DNA of 64,000 nt from Sphingomonas nostoxanthinifaciens (GTDB lineage Bacteria > Pseudomonadota > Alphaproteobacteria > Sphingomonadales > Sphingomonadaceae). A model generated the notes under the pieces. It saw only the letters and a list, made by a program, of their open reading frames with translations, ran no database searches and was not told the origin of the DNA. Location: contig NZ_CP082839.1 of assembly GCF_019930585.1 (NCBI RefSeq), forward strand, positions 4,042,001 to 4,106,000, read 5' to 3'. Made by a program: the position numbers and the translations under genes. This document shows, in pieces, positions 18,821-28,624 of this stretch (positions are counted from its first letter, which is position 1; every line of letters begins with the position of its first letter).

Positions 18821-19396
18821 ATGCCGAACCCGCACCTCACGCTCGATCGCGTTGCCTGCGTGCGCGGCGATCGGCTGCTGTTCGAGCATGTCGACCTGGC
18901 GCTCGCGCCCGGCGGCGCGGCGATGGTGCGCGGCCCCAACGGCGCAGGAAAATCGAGCCTGCTTCGGATCATCGCCGGTCTGCTCGCTCCCGCCGCAGGT
19001 ACGATTGCGCGCGAGGGCTCGATCGCGCTTGCTGCCGAGACGGCTGCGCTGGATGAGCAGCGTCCGCTCGCAGCCAAGCTGCTGTTCTGGGCGCGGCTCG
19101 ACGGCGGCGGGGCAGGCGAGGTCGCGCGCGGGCTCGACGCGATGGGGCTCGACGCGCTGGCCGACGTGCCCGTGCGGCTGCTCTCGACCGGGCAACGCCG
19201 CCGCGCGACGCTCGCGCGGGTGATTGCGGGCAATGCCGACATCTGGCTGCTTGACGAGCCCGGCAACGGCCTCGACACGGCCGCCCTCGACCGGCTGGCG
19301 GCGGCGATGGCGGCGCATCGTGCCCGAGGCGGCATCGTCCTTGCCGCGAGCCACCAGCCGCTCGGGCTTGCCGACGTGCAGGAGCTGCAGCTGTGA
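18821..19396 (+). CDS. ccmA: Haem exporter ATPase CcmA (cytochrome c maturation)
   Basis: 191 residues, short for an ABC ATPase as is normal for CcmA. Walker A GPNGAGKSSLLRIIAGLL, signature LLSTGQRRRATLARV and Walker B IWLLDEPGNGLD are intact, and RRRATLARV plus DEPGNGLD are typical of CcmA. With CcmB and CcmC it drives release of haem-loaded CcmE during c-type cytochrome assembly. The final codons overlap ccmB by 4 bp (GTGA). ccmC and the rest of the system are not in this window. Confidence 0.95.
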   Translation: MPNPHLTLDRVACVRGDRLLFEHVDLALAPGGAAMVRGPNGAGKSSLLRIIAGLLAPAAGTIAREGSIALAAETAALDEQRPLAAKLLFWARLDGGGAGEVARGLDAMGLDALADVPVRLLSTGQRRRATLARVIAGNADIWLLDEPGNGLDTAALDRLAAAMAAHRARGGIVLAASHQPLGLADVQELQL

Positions 19397-20040
19397 GCGT
19401 GCTGGCGCAACTCGTCCGCCGCGATCTGGCGATGGCCTATGGCGGAGGCGGCGTGGTGCTGCCGCTGGTCTTCTTCCTGCTGGTGGCGACCCTGTTTCCG
19501 TTCGCGGTCGGGCCGGATGCGGCCGTGCTGGCGAAGGTCGGCGGCGGCGCGTTGTGGACCGCCGCATTGCTGGCGGCGCTGCTGCCGGTCGAGCGGCTGA
19601 TCGCGCCAGACCTTGCGTCGGGCACGATCGATCAATTGGTCGTGCGCGGCATCGGCGAAGAGACGATCGCGGCCGCGCGGCTGATCGCGCATTGGCTGGG
19701 ATTCGGGCCGCCGCTGATGGTGGCGGCGCTGCCTGGCGCGGCCCTGCTCGGGCTCGACGGGTCCGCGCTGGCGCGGCTGGAGCTGGGGCTGGCGCTCGGC
19801 ACGCCGGGTCTGGCGGCGCTCGCGCTCGGCACGGCGGCGCTCACGGCGGCGTTGCGCGGTGCCGGCGCGCTGGCCGGGCTGGTGATGCTGCCGCTCGCGG
19901 TGCCGCTATTGATCTTCGGCGCCGGCGCGCTCGCCCCGGATGGAGGAAGCGCGCTCAAGCTGCTCGCGGCGACCTCGCTGCTGTTGCTGGCCGGCGCGCC
20001 CTTCGCCGCGGGCGCCGCGCTGCGCGCCGCCCGCGACTGA
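19393..20040 (+). CDS. ccmB: Haem exporter permease CcmB
   Basis: 215 residues with about six membrane helices. Recognisable CcmB segments are QLVRRDLAMAYGGGGVVLPLVFFLLVATLFPFAVGP, LAALLPVERLIAPDLASGTIDQLVVRG and MLPLAVPLLIFGAGA. The N-terminal cytoplasmic LVRRDL and ERLIAPDLASGTIDQL are hallmarks of the family. It is translationally coupled to ccmA. The usual next gene, ccmC, is absent; instead a chemoreceptor converges 4 bp away. Confidence 0.95.
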   Translation: MSVLAQLVRRDLAMAYGGGGVVLPLVFFLLVATLFPFAVGPDAAVLAKVGGGALWTAALLAALLPVERLIAPDLASGTIDQLVVRGIGEETIAAARLIAHWLGFGPPLMVAALPGAALLGLDGSALARLELGLALGTPGLAALALGTAALTAALRGAGALAGLVMLPLAVPLLIFGAGALAPDGGSALKLLAATSLLLLAGAPFAAGAALRAARD

Positions 20041-20044
20041 GGCC

Positions 20045-21460
20045 TCAGAAGCTCGACCAATCCTCGTCGATCGCCACCGCCGCTCCGCCGGCAGCACGGC
20101 GCTGCGGGGCCATCCGGCGCCCGGCGCGAGCGGCACGATCCTGAAGCTGATGGACGACCGGCCGTTCGGGCGCCGACGTGGCGGCGCCGATCTCGAATCG
20201 GCCGACCTCGTTCATCAGCATCGCTGCCTCGTCGGTCAGCGTGCGCGCGGCGGCGGTCGATTCCTCGACCATCGCGGCATTCTGCTGGGTCACGCCGTCC
20301 ATCTCGTTGACCGCGACATTGACCTGCTGGAGGCCGCCCGCCTGCTGCTCGACGGCGCTCGCGATGGTCGACACCAAAGCGTTGATCTCGCCGATGCGGC
20401 CGATCATGCGCTGCAGCGCCTGGCCGGTCTGCGCGACCAGGTCGACGCCGACGCCGACTTGGCGCGAGGATGCGGTGATGCGCGTCTTGACGTCCTTGGC
20501 GGCGTCGGCCGAACGCTGCGCCAGCGCGCGCACCTCGGACGCGACCACTGCGAAGCCGCGCCCGGCGTCGCCCGCGCGGGCAGCCTCGACCCCGGCATTC
20601 AGCGCCAGCAGGTTGGTCTGGAACGCGATCGCGTCGATGACGGCGATGATCTCGGAAATCTCGTTCGACGAACGCTCGATCCCGCTCATCGCCTCGACCG
20701 CGCGGCGCACCACGTCGCCCGATTGCTCGGCCTCGGCGCGAACGCTGTCGACCGCGGAGGCGGCGCGTGCGGCGCCATCGGCGGTCTGGCGGACGGTGGA
20801 GGTGATCTCCGCCATTGCCGCCGCCGTCTCTTCGAGGCTGGCCGCCTGCTGCTCGGTGCGCAGCGACAGCTGGTCCGACGCCTGACCGATACCGTGCGCG
20901 CCCGCGTCGATGCTGGATGCGGCGCTCGACACCGCGACCACCGCCTCCAGCATCGCGGTCATCGCGCGATTGAAGTCGTGACGGAGCGACTCATACTCTT
21001 CGGGAAAGGTCGTATCGATGCGGTGGACGAGATCGCCCTGCGCCAATCGACCGAGCCCCGTGCCCAGCGCTTCCGCCATCGCCCGCTGCCGCTCGGCTTG
21101 ATCGGCCTCCTCGCTGTTGCGGCGGAAGATCGCCATCGCCTTGGTCATGCGGCCGACGCAGTCGCGATTTTCGGTATAGAGGATCGGGCTGGCGAGATCG
21201 CCCGCCGCCAGCGCTTCCATCCGCACGACCGTATCGACATAGGGCCCGCAGATCAGGCGACCGGCAAGCCAGGTCGAGCCGGCCAATGCGAGCGACGCCA
21301 GCGCGACGATCGTCGTCAACGCGATCGGGGAGAGGTGCACCAGACCGTCACCAGCCGAAAATATGGCAGCGGTGGCGATACCACCCAGCACCACGTGCAG
21401 GCCGGTCAGCGCCTTGAACTTTACGCGGATGGGAGCATTCTTTCCAAACCAAGTCAGCAT
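20045..21460 (-). CDS. Methyl-accepting chemotaxis protein with minimal periplasmic part
   Basis: 471 residues. Two membrane helices lie close together at the N-terminus (about 18-38 and 44-64) with only a few residues between, so there is no periplasmic sensor. HAMP-like regions follow (GPYVDTVVRMEALAAGDLASPI and LGRLAQGDLVHRIDTTF), then a long coiled coil with the tip AFQTNLLALNAGVEAARAGDAGRGFAVVASEVRALAQRS. The C-terminus reads DEDWSSF, matching the xWxxF pentapeptide that tethers CheR/CheB. It probably senses a membrane or cytoplasmic cue. The start at 21460 is chosen for AGGGG at 7-nt spacing. Confidence 0.93.
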   Translation of the reverse strand: MLTWFGKNAPIRVKFKALTGLHVVLGGIATAAIFSAGDGLVHLSPIALTTIVALASLALAGSTWLAGRLICGPYVDTVVRMEALAAGDLASPILYTENRDCVGRMTKAMAIFRRNSEEADQAERQRAMAEALGTGLGRLAQGDLVHRIDTTFPEEYESLRHDFNRAMTAMLEAVVAVSSAASSIDAGAHGIGQASDQLSLRTEQQAASLEETAAAMAEITSTVRQTADGAARAASAVDSVRAEAEQSGDVVRRAVEAMSGIERSSNEISEIIAVIDAIAFQTNLLALNAGVEAARAGDAGRGFAVVASEVRALAQRSADAAKDVKTRITASSRQVGVGVDLVAQTGQALQRMIGRIGEINALVSTIASAVEQQAGGLQQVNVAVNEMDGVTQQNAAMVEESTAAARTLTDEAAMLMNEVGRFEIGAATSAPERPVVHQLQDRAARAGRRMAPQRRAAGGAAVAIDEDWSSF

Positions 21461-21655
21461 CTTAGCGCCCCTGCAGCGATCGCGACCGGACATTCACCGG
21501 CCAGTGGAATGCGCCGGTTTTTGATGTACCCCCGTTAACATTGCCCGTGAAAGCCACCCGAATCGGATCAGATCGGGCATGGCCGCCAGGGATTGATCTG
21601 CCGCGCTTGTGGCGACAGGAGCGGGGCACGCGTCGCCGCGTTCGAGGAGAAAGCC

Positions 21656-22768
<1,113 letters not shown>

Positions 22769-22770
22769 TC

Positions 22771-23607
22771 GTGGAGACGCTCTCCACCGCACGCGCATTC
22801 GACGGCGTGCAGGGCGTCTATCGCCACGGCTCGACCGCGACCGGCACCGACATGACCTTCGCGGTCTACGTGCCGTCGCATGCCGAGGACACGCGGCTGC
22901 CGGTGGTGTGGTATCTGTCGGGCCTCACCTGCACCCACGCCAACGTGATGGAGAAAGGCGAATATCGCCGCGCCTGCGCCGAACTGGGGCTGATCCTCGT
23001 CGCGCCCGACACCAGCCCACGCGGCCCCGACGTGCCCGACGATCCCGCCGGCGGTTATGATTTCGGCCTCGGCGCCGGCTTCTACGTCGACGCGACGCAG
23101 GCACCCTACGCCGCGCAATATCGCATGTGGTCCTACGTCACGGAGGAGCTGCCGGCGCTGGTCGCCGCGCATTTCCCCGCCGATATGGCGCGCCAGTCGA
23201 TCATGGGCCATTCGATGGGCGGACATGGCGCGCTCACCATCGGCCTGCGCCATCCCGATCGCTACAAGGCGGTCTCCGCCTTCGCGCCGATCGTCGCACC
23301 GAGCCAGGTGCCGTGGGGGCGCAAGGCGCTGACCGGCTATCTCGGCGTCGACGCCACTTGCTGGCGCGCGCACGATGCGGTGACGCTGATCGAGGATGGC
23401 GCGCGTCTGCCCGGCCTGCTCGTCGATCAGGGCGACGCCGACCCGTTCTTCGCCGAGCAGCTCCGGCCCGAACTGCTCGAAATCGCCTGCCGCGATGCCG
23501 GCATCGACCTCACGCTTCGCCGCCAGCCCGGCTACGATCACAGCTATTTCTTCATCTCGACCTTCCTGGCCGACCATCTGCACTGGCACGCCGCGCGACT
23601 GGGGTGA
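22771..23607 (+). CDS. fghA: S-formylglutathione hydrolase
   Basis: 278 residues; esterase D-type alpha/beta hydrolase that releases formate and glutathione from S-formylglutathione, the second step after AdhC. Seen: the oxyanion region YLSGLTCTHANVMEKGEYRRA, nucleophile GHSMGGHGALTIGLRHP, acid DQGDADPFF and base YDHSYFFISTFL. GTG start at 22771, 2 bp after the adhC stop, so probably translationally coupled. Length and catalytic triad are normal. Confidence 0.97.
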   Translation: METLSTARAFDGVQGVYRHGSTATGTDMTFAVYVPSHAEDTRLPVVWYLSGLTCTHANVMEKGEYRRACAELGLILVAPDTSPRGPDVPDDPAGGYDFGLGAGFYVDATQAPYAAQYRMWSYVTEELPALVAAHFPADMARQSIMGHSMGGHGALTIGLRHPDRYKAVSAFAPIVAPSQVPWGRKALTGYLGVDATCWRAHDAVTLIEDGARLPGLLVDQGDADPFFAEQLRPELLEIACRDAGIDLTLRRQPGYDHSYFFISTFLADHLHWHAARLG

Positions 23608-23679
23608 GCGCCAGCAGTTCGTGTGGAATCATTCGACGCGATGCTTTTACGTCGCGTTCTACATGGGCAGGAGCGCGGC

Positions 23680-23856
23680 GTGGACACGGTCGATCAAGCG
23701 AACGCCAAAGCACGTCTGAATGAACTGGCCGATCGGGCCGTGGCCAGCGGACCGATCGATATTACACGACTCCGATCGCTGACCGCGACCATGCAGTTCC
23801 GCCCTCAAGGCGCCGCCGATCTGGTGCGGATGATGCGAGACAGTGAGCGTTACTGA
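23680..23856 (+). CDS. Small antitoxin-like protein without an evident toxin
   Basis: 58 residues from a GTG at 23680 preceded by AGGAG at 6-nt spacing. VDTVDQANAKARLNELADRAVASG resembles the N-terminal part of Phd/YefM-type antitoxins, and GAADLVRMMRDSERY resembles the C-terminal end of small type II antitoxins. The resemblance is partial. A second reading frame overlaps the stop (TGATG at 23854) and runs 57 codons to 24029, across the end of guaA. It shows no VapC, RelE or ParE motif, so the partner toxin is missing or degraded. It may be a remnant or a solitary antitoxin. Confidence 0.5.
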   Translation: MDTVDQANAKARLNELADRAVASGPIDITRLRSLTATMQFRPQGAADLVRMMRDSERY

Positions 23857-23970
23857 TGTCCACCGATGCATTCGGTCAGCGGCTCGGTGACGCCAACTCC
23901 GCACTCGTAATGCCGTCGCGGCGCCGACTGACGCAGCAGCGAGCATCCCCCGAATGCCCGCCTCTCCGCC

Positions 23971-25530
23971 TCACTCCCACTCGATCGTGCCGGGCGGCTT
24001 GCTCGTATAATCGTAGACGACGCGGTTGATGCCAGCGACTTCGTTGACGATGCGGGTCGCGACGCGCGCGAGGAAGGCGCCGTCGAACGGGTAGACGTCA
24101 GCGGTCATGCCGTCGACCGAGGTCACCGCGCGCAGGCCGCACACCGAATCGTAGGTACGGTGGTCGCCCATCACGCCGACGGTGCGCACCGGCAGCAGTA
24201 CCGCGAACGCCTGCCAGATCGCGTCGTAGAGCCCGGCATTGCGGATCTCCTCGAGATAGATCGCGTCGGCCTTGCGGAGGATGTCGCAGCGCTCCTTGGT
24301 GACCTCGCCGGGGATGCGGATGGCGAGGCCCGGCCCCGGAAAGGGATGGCGGCCGACGAACGCCTCGGTCAGCCCCAGTTCGCGACCGAGCACGCGGACC
24401 TCGTCCTTGAACAGCTCGCGCAGCGGCTCGACGAGCTTCATGTTCATCCGCTCGGGCAGGCCACCGACATTGTGGTGGCTCTTGATCGTCACCGACGGGC
24501 CGCCGGTGAACGAGACGCTCTCGATCACGTCGGGATAGAGCGTGCCCTGCGCGAGGAAATCGGCGCCGCCGATCTTCCTGGCCTCTTCTTCGAACACCTC
24601 GATGAAGGTCTTGCCGATGAACTTGCGCTTGGCCTCGGGGTCGGTGACCCCGGCGAGGCCGCCCAGGAACAGCGCCTCGGCGTTCACATGGACGAGCGGG
24701 ATATTGTAATGGTTGCGGAACAGCGAGACGACCTGCTCGCTCTCGCCGGCGCGCATCAGCCCGTGGTCGACATAGACGCAGGTGAGCTGGTCGCCGATCG
24801 CCTCGTGGATCAGCACCGCCGCGACCGACGAATCGACCCCGCCGGACAGACCGCAAATCACCTTGCCGGTGCCGACCTGTGCGCGGATCTCGTTGATCTT
24901 GGCGGCGCGAAACGCCCCCATCGTCCAGTCGCCGCCGAGCCCGCACACGTGGCGGACAAAATTGGCGATCAATTTGCCGCCATCGGGGGTGTGGACCACC
25001 TCCGGGTGGAACATCATCGAATAGAAGCGGCGCGCCTCGTCGGTGGCGATCGCGAACGGCGCGCCTTCCGATCGGGCGACGATGCTGAACCCGTCGGGCA
25101 GCGCCTCGACCCGGTCGCCGTGGCTCATCCACACCTGATGCGTGTCGCCGATCTTCCACAGCCCGTCGAACAACGCCGAATCGGCGACGACATCGATGAA
25201 GGCACGGCCGAACTCGCGGCTGGTCGACGGCGCGACGATGCCGCCGAGCTGATGCGCGAGCGTCTGCTGGCCGTAGCAGATCGCCATGATCGGCAGGCCG
25301 GCCTCGAGGAAACGCTGCGGCGCGCGCGGGCTGCCGTCGTCCATGATCGAGGCGGGGCCGCCCGAGAAGATCAACCCGCTGGGTGCCAGCCGATCGAATG
25401 CCGCCTCGGCGGACTGGAACGGCGCGATCTCGCAATAGACGCCTGCCTCGCGCACGCGGCGGGCGATCAGCTGGGTCACCTGGCTGCCGAAATCGACGAT
25501 CAGGATGCAGTCGGTCGGGGTAGCGGTCAT
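23971..25530 (-). CDS. guaA: GMP synthase (glutamine-hydrolysing)
   Basis: 519 residues; converts XMP, glutamine and ATP into GMP. The class I glutamine amidotransferase domain (about 1-200) has the nucleophile in AICYGQQTLAHQLGG and the His-Glu pair in MMFHPEVVHTP. The ATP-pyrophosphatase domain has the P-loop GLSGGVDSSVAAVL, and the C-terminal dimerisation domain ends RVVYDYTSKPPGTIEWE. All expected motifs are present and the length is typical. No strong Shine-Dalgarno is visible at the ATG. Single gene with no obvious operon partner. Confidence 0.97.
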   Translation of the reverse strand: MTATPTDCILIVDFGSQVTQLIARRVREAGVYCEIAPFQSAEAAFDRLAPSGLIFSGGPASIMDDGSPRAPQRFLEAGLPIMAICYGQQTLAHQLGGIVAPSTSREFGRAFIDVVADSALFDGLWKIGDTHQVWMSHGDRVEALPDGFSIVARSEGAPFAIATDEARRFYSMMFHPEVVHTPDGGKLIANFVRHVCGLGGDWTMGAFRAAKINEIRAQVGTGKVICGLSGGVDSSVAAVLIHEAIGDQLTCVYVDHGLMRAGESEQVVSLFRNHYNIPLVHVNAEALFLGGLAGVTDPEAKRKFIGKTFIEVFEEEARKIGGADFLAQGTLYPDVIESVSFTGGPSVTIKSHHNVGGLPERMNMKLVEPLRELFKDEVRVLGRELGLTEAFVGRHPFPGPGLAIRIPGEVTKERCDILRKADAIYLEEIRNAGLYDAIWQAFAVLLPVRTVGVMGDHRTYDSVCGLRAVTSVDGMTADVYPFDGAFLARVATRIVNEVAGINRVVYDYTSKPPGTIEWE

Positions 25531-25631
25531 GGCAGGCAGTTAAGGAGGCGTCGCGCGCCTGTCCAGCGGTCATGGGAAACGACCCGTTAACCTTCTGTCG
25601 TTAACAATCGATCGATCCGCAGGAGGTAAAC

Positions 25632-26708
25632 ATGCCGCGTCGAATCCGCACATTGCTGTCGATCCTGCGCGAGGACGTGCAGCATTTCGTCGCGGAGAGC
25701 GAACGCATTGCGGGGCGCACCAACCTGCTCGCGCTCAACGCGACGATCGAGGCGGCGCGCTCGGGCGAAGCGGGCCGCGGCTTTTCGATCGTGGCACAGG
25801 AGGTGAAGGCGCTCGCCAACCAGGCGCGCGGCTCGGCCGAGGCGTTCCGCGTCGGCGTGCTCGACCGGCTGGCGCTCGGCGCAGGCTTCGCCGACGAGAT
25901 GCTGAGCGAGATCGAAGGGGACCGGCTGGTGAAGCTGGCCGAGACGATCGCGCGCGAGATCGGCCGTGCGCTCCACGCGCGGGCGAGCCACCTCGTCATG
26001 CTCGCATCCGACCCCGCCGTGGTCGCGGCGCTCGAGGAGCCGGGCAGCCAATCGGTGGCGCTGGCTAACGCCCGGCTTCGCCTGCTGCATCGCACCTCTG
26101 GCGAATATCTCTGCGCGTTCATCGTCGCCGCCAGCGGGCGGATGCTCACTTCGACCAATCCCAATGCCAGCGTCGCGATGCACGATTTCCGCACGGCACC
26201 GCAGTTCAACCGCGCGATGCAGAGCCAAAGCGGCGACGCATGGTTCACCGACGAGGTGTGGCTCAATCCCTGGTCCGACAATCATGCCGTTTTGGTGTTC
26301 GTGAAGGCGATCCGCAGCCGGCCCGACGCACCGCCGCTTGGCGTGCTGTACCTCGAATTCGACTGGGAACTGCTGATGCGCGAGGTGCTGCACCCGCCGC
26401 GCGACGCCAGCGACGAACGGCGCGAGACCGTCATCAGCATCGTCGATGCCGACAATCGCGTCATCGGCACGTCCGGCTCGACCCCGTTCGGCACGCCCGT
26501 CGCGCTGCCGCCCGGCACGCATAGCGGCACCGAGACGCGCGCCGATGCCGTCGTGGCCTTCGCCGCCGCGCGGGCGATCGGCGATTTCGACGTGCTCGGC
26601 CTGCGCTGCCTGATCGAGCAGAAAATGGCGAGCGAGGCGGAGATCGCCGCCGCCATCCTGCCGCCTGCGCGGCGCGAAAGTGACCGCCCCGAGCGCAAGC
26701 TCGCCTGA
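25632..26708 (+). CDS. Soluble chemoreceptor-like protein: MCP signalling tip at the N-terminus followed by a putative sensor domain
   Basis: 358 residues. Residues about 25-62 (RTNLLALNATIEAARSGEAGRGFSIVAQEVKALANQ) match the CheA/CheW-binding hairpin tip of methyl-accepting chemotaxis proteins. There is no membrane helix, no HAMP and only a very short coiled coil. The rest (about 100-345) resembles a PAS/Cache-type fold: SGEYLCAFIVAASGRMLTSTNPNAS, FTDEVWLNPWSDNHAVLVFVKAI and VISIVDADNRVIGTSG. The order is reversed relative to ordinary receptors. A strong AGGAGG lies 6 nt before the ATG. It is likely a cytoplasmic receptor or a regulator competing for CheW/CheA; the ligand is unknown. Confidence 0.75.
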   Translation: MPRRIRTLLSILREDVQHFVAESERIAGRTNLLALNATIEAARSGEAGRGFSIVAQEVKALANQARGSAEAFRVGVLDRLALGAGFADEMLSEIEGDRLVKLAETIAREIGRALHARASHLVMLASDPAVVAALEEPGSQSVALANARLRLLHRTSGEYLCAFIVAASGRMLTSTNPNASVAMHDFRTAPQFNRAMQSQSGDAWFTDEVWLNPWSDNHAVLVFVKAIRSRPDAPPLGVLYLEFDWELLMREVLHPPRDASDERRETVISIVDADNRVIGTSGSTPFGTPVALPPGTHSGTETRADAVVAFAAARAIGDFDVLGLRCLIEQKMASEAEIAAAILPPARRESDRPERKLA

Positions 26709-26718
26709 TCCGCACACG

Positions 26719-26750
26719 AAAACGCCGCCCCGGACGAACCAGAGCGGCGC
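26719..26750 (-). terminator. Intrinsic terminator after rplQ
   Basis: On the minus strand CGCCGC (26749-26744) and GCGGCG (26728-26723) form a stem followed by TTTT at 26722-26719. It lies just past the rplQ stop and ends the alpha operon. Confidence 0.8.
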
Positions 26751-26776
26751 TTCGATGACCGATTATGTCTGGTCGA

Positions 26777-27193
26777 TCAGGCGGCTTCGGCCTCGTCGTC
26801 GAACACCGGGCCCGAATCCTGGCCCTTGGCCGATTCGTCGCGGTCGACGAACTCGATCACCGCCATCGACGCCGCATCCGACCCGCGGATGCCGGCCTTG
26901 ATGATGCGGGTGTAGCCGCCGTTGCGATCCGCGTAGCGCGCTGCCAGCACGTCGAACAGCTTCACGAGCTGTGCTTCGTCCATCAGGCGCGAATAAGCGA
27001 GACGACGGTTCGACAGACCGCCCTTCTTGGCGAGCGTCACCAGCTTCTCGACGTAGGGGCGGAGTTCCTTCGCCTTGGCGAGGGTGGTGATGATCTGCTC
27101 GTGCTTGATGAGCGCGGCCGACTGGTTGCGGAACAGGGCAGTACGGTGGCTGGAGGTACGCTGCAGCTTACGGCCGCCGACACGATGACGCAT
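26777..27193 (-). CDS. rplQ: 50S ribosomal protein L17
   Basis: 138 residues: MRHRVGGRKLQRTSSHRTALFRNQ is the diagnostic N-terminus, followed by HEQIITTLAKAKELRPYVEKLVTLAKKG and the C-terminal GGYTRIIKAGIRGSDAASMAVIEFVDRD. The tail is a short acidic/alanine extension ending FDDEAEAA. Last gene of the alpha operon, separated from rpoA by an unusually long 269-bp gap with three hairpins, and closed by an intrinsic terminator downstream. Confidence 0.98.
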   Translation of the reverse strand: MRHRVGGRKLQRTSSHRTALFRNQSAALIKHEQIITTLAKAKELRPYVEKLVTLAKKGGLSNRRLAYSRLMDEAQLVKLFDVLAARYADRNGGYTRIIKAGIRGSDAASMAVIEFVDRDESAKGQDSGPVFDDEAEAA

Positions 27194-27308
27194 GGGTCTT
27201 GTCCTTCACGTTCGTCCGGCACCCGGATCAGGTAGCGCCGGCCAGGCGGTGAATGAGGGCCACCGCCCGAAACCCGAGCCCCAACCGAAGTTGAGGAAGT
27301 TGAGGGTC

Positions 27309-27436
27309 GGGCGGACCTGTTCGTCCGCCCAGCCCGTAATCGATGCCCCGTCAAGAAGCGGGGCCTCCTATGGCAGCGACACCGCGTCGAGGTTGTTCGC
27401 CGCCGTGGGAGATCCTGACTTGCGTCAGGATGACGC
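27309..27436. repeat. Three palindromic hairpins between rpoA and rplQ
   Basis: GGGCGGAC/GTCCGCCC (27309-27316, 27323-27330), GCCCCG/CGGGGC (27345-27350, 27359-27364) and a REP-like TCCTGAC-TTGC-GTCAGGA (27413-27419, 27424-27430). None is followed by a U-run on the minus strand, so they look like REP or mRNA-stability elements rather than terminators. Confidence 0.7.
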
Positions 27437-27462
27437 GGTGCGTGCGCTTGGCACGCCCCGCA

Positions 27463-28530
27463 TCAGAACTCCTGTTCGAGCTTCTTGGCCATTTCCTCGA
27501 TATTCTCGGGCGGCCAGCCGGGGATTTCCATGCCCAGCCGCAGCCCCATCGAGGACAGCACTTCCTTGATCTCGTTCAGCGACTTGCGTCCGAAATTCGG
27601 GGTGCGCAGCATCTCGGCCTCAGTCTTCTGAACCAGATCGCCGATATAGATGATGTTGTCGTTCTTCAGGCAGTTGGCCGAACGCACCGACAGTTCGAGC
27701 TCGTCAACCTTCTTGAGCAGGAAGCGGTTGAGCTGGTTCGAGCCGACTTCCGGTTCGGTCACGCCGCCGCCGATCGGGGCCATCGCCACGCTCTGCGAGG
27801 GAGCGGCGACCGCCATGCCATCGTCGAAGTGGACGAACAGCTGGAGCTGATCCTGCAGGATGCGCGCCGAATAAGCGAGCGCGTCCTCGGGCGTCAGCGT
27901 GCCGTCGGTCTCGACCGTGATCGTGAGCTTGTCGTAATCGAGCTCCTGCCCGACGCGGGTATTCTCGACCTTGTACGCGACCTGGCGGACCGGCGAGTAG
28001 AGCGCATCGACCGGCACGAGGCCGATCGGCGCGTCGATCGGCCGGTTGGAGGCGGCGGGGACATAGCCCTTACCGGCCTGCGCGGTCAGCTCCATGTTGA
28101 GCGTCGCGCCCTCGTCCAGGTGGCAGATCACGAGCTCGGGGTTCATCACCTCGATGTCGCCGGTGGTGGCGATGTCGCCCGCGGTCACCTCGGCCGGGCC
28201 GGTCGCGGCGAGCTGGAGGCGCTTCGCACCCTCGCCCTGCATGCGCAGCGCGATCTGCTTCACGTTCAGGACGATGTCGGTCACGTCCTCGCGCACGCCG
28301 GCGAGGCTCGAGAATTCGTGCAGCACGTTCTCGATGCGGATCGACGTCACCGCCGCACCCTGCAGCGAGGAGAGCAGCACGCGACGCAGCGCGTTGCCGA
28401 GCGTCAGGCCGAAGCCCCGCTCCAGCGGCTCGGCGACGAAGGTCGCGCGCCGCTTGCCGTCGCCGCCCGATTTCTTCTCGAGCGCGACAGGCTTCTTAAG
28501 TTCCTGCCAGTTCTTGGCATTGATCGCCAT
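27463..28530 (-). CDS. rpoA: RNA polymerase alpha subunit
   Basis: 355 residues. The N-terminal assembly domain has FVAEPLERGFGLTLGNALRRVLLSSLQGAAVTSIRI and KVENTRVGQELDYDKLTITVETDGTLTP. The C-terminal domain has LSVRSANCLKNDNIIYIGDLVQKTEAEMLRTPNFGRKSLNEIKEVLSSMGLRLGM, which contacts UP elements and activators. Two ATGs in tandem occur (28533 and 28530); 28530 is chosen because the GAGGGG upstream is then at normal spacing. Directly downstream of rpsK, as in the standard alpha operon. Confidence 0.98.
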   Translation of the reverse strand: MAINAKNWQELKKPVALEKKSGGDGKRRATFVAEPLERGFGLTLGNALRRVLLSSLQGAAVTSIRIENVLHEFSSLAGVREDVTDIVLNVKQIALRMQGEGAKRLQLAATGPAEVTAGDIATTGDIEVMNPELVICHLDEGATLNMELTAQAGKGYVPAASNRPIDAPIGLVPVDALYSPVRQVAYKVENTRVGQELDYDKLTITVETDGTLTPEDALAYSARILQDQLQLFVHFDDGMAVAAPSQSVAMAPIGGGVTEPEVGSNQLNRFLLKKVDELELSVRSANCLKNDNIIYIGDLVQKTEAEMLRTPNFGRKSLNEIKEVLSSMGLRLGMEIPGWPPENIEEMAKKLEQEF

Positions 28531-28624
28531 CATGGTCCCCTCGGGGCTGGAGCCGCGGCGCGTCCGCTGCGGCTGGAAACAAGATCGGACAAAGGGCTGG
28601 ACGAGGCCCCCCAGATAAGCAGGA

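Noticed and set aside
21541..21655. Inverted repeat CCCGA...TCGGG upstream of adhC as a regulator site
   Set aside because: Arms are only 5 bp and GC-rich palindromes of this size are expected by chance here.
23856..24029. Possible toxin gene overlapping the antitoxin stop
   Set aside because: Only 57 codons, extends into the end of guaA on the other strand, and shows no VapC, RelE, ParE or HigB motif.
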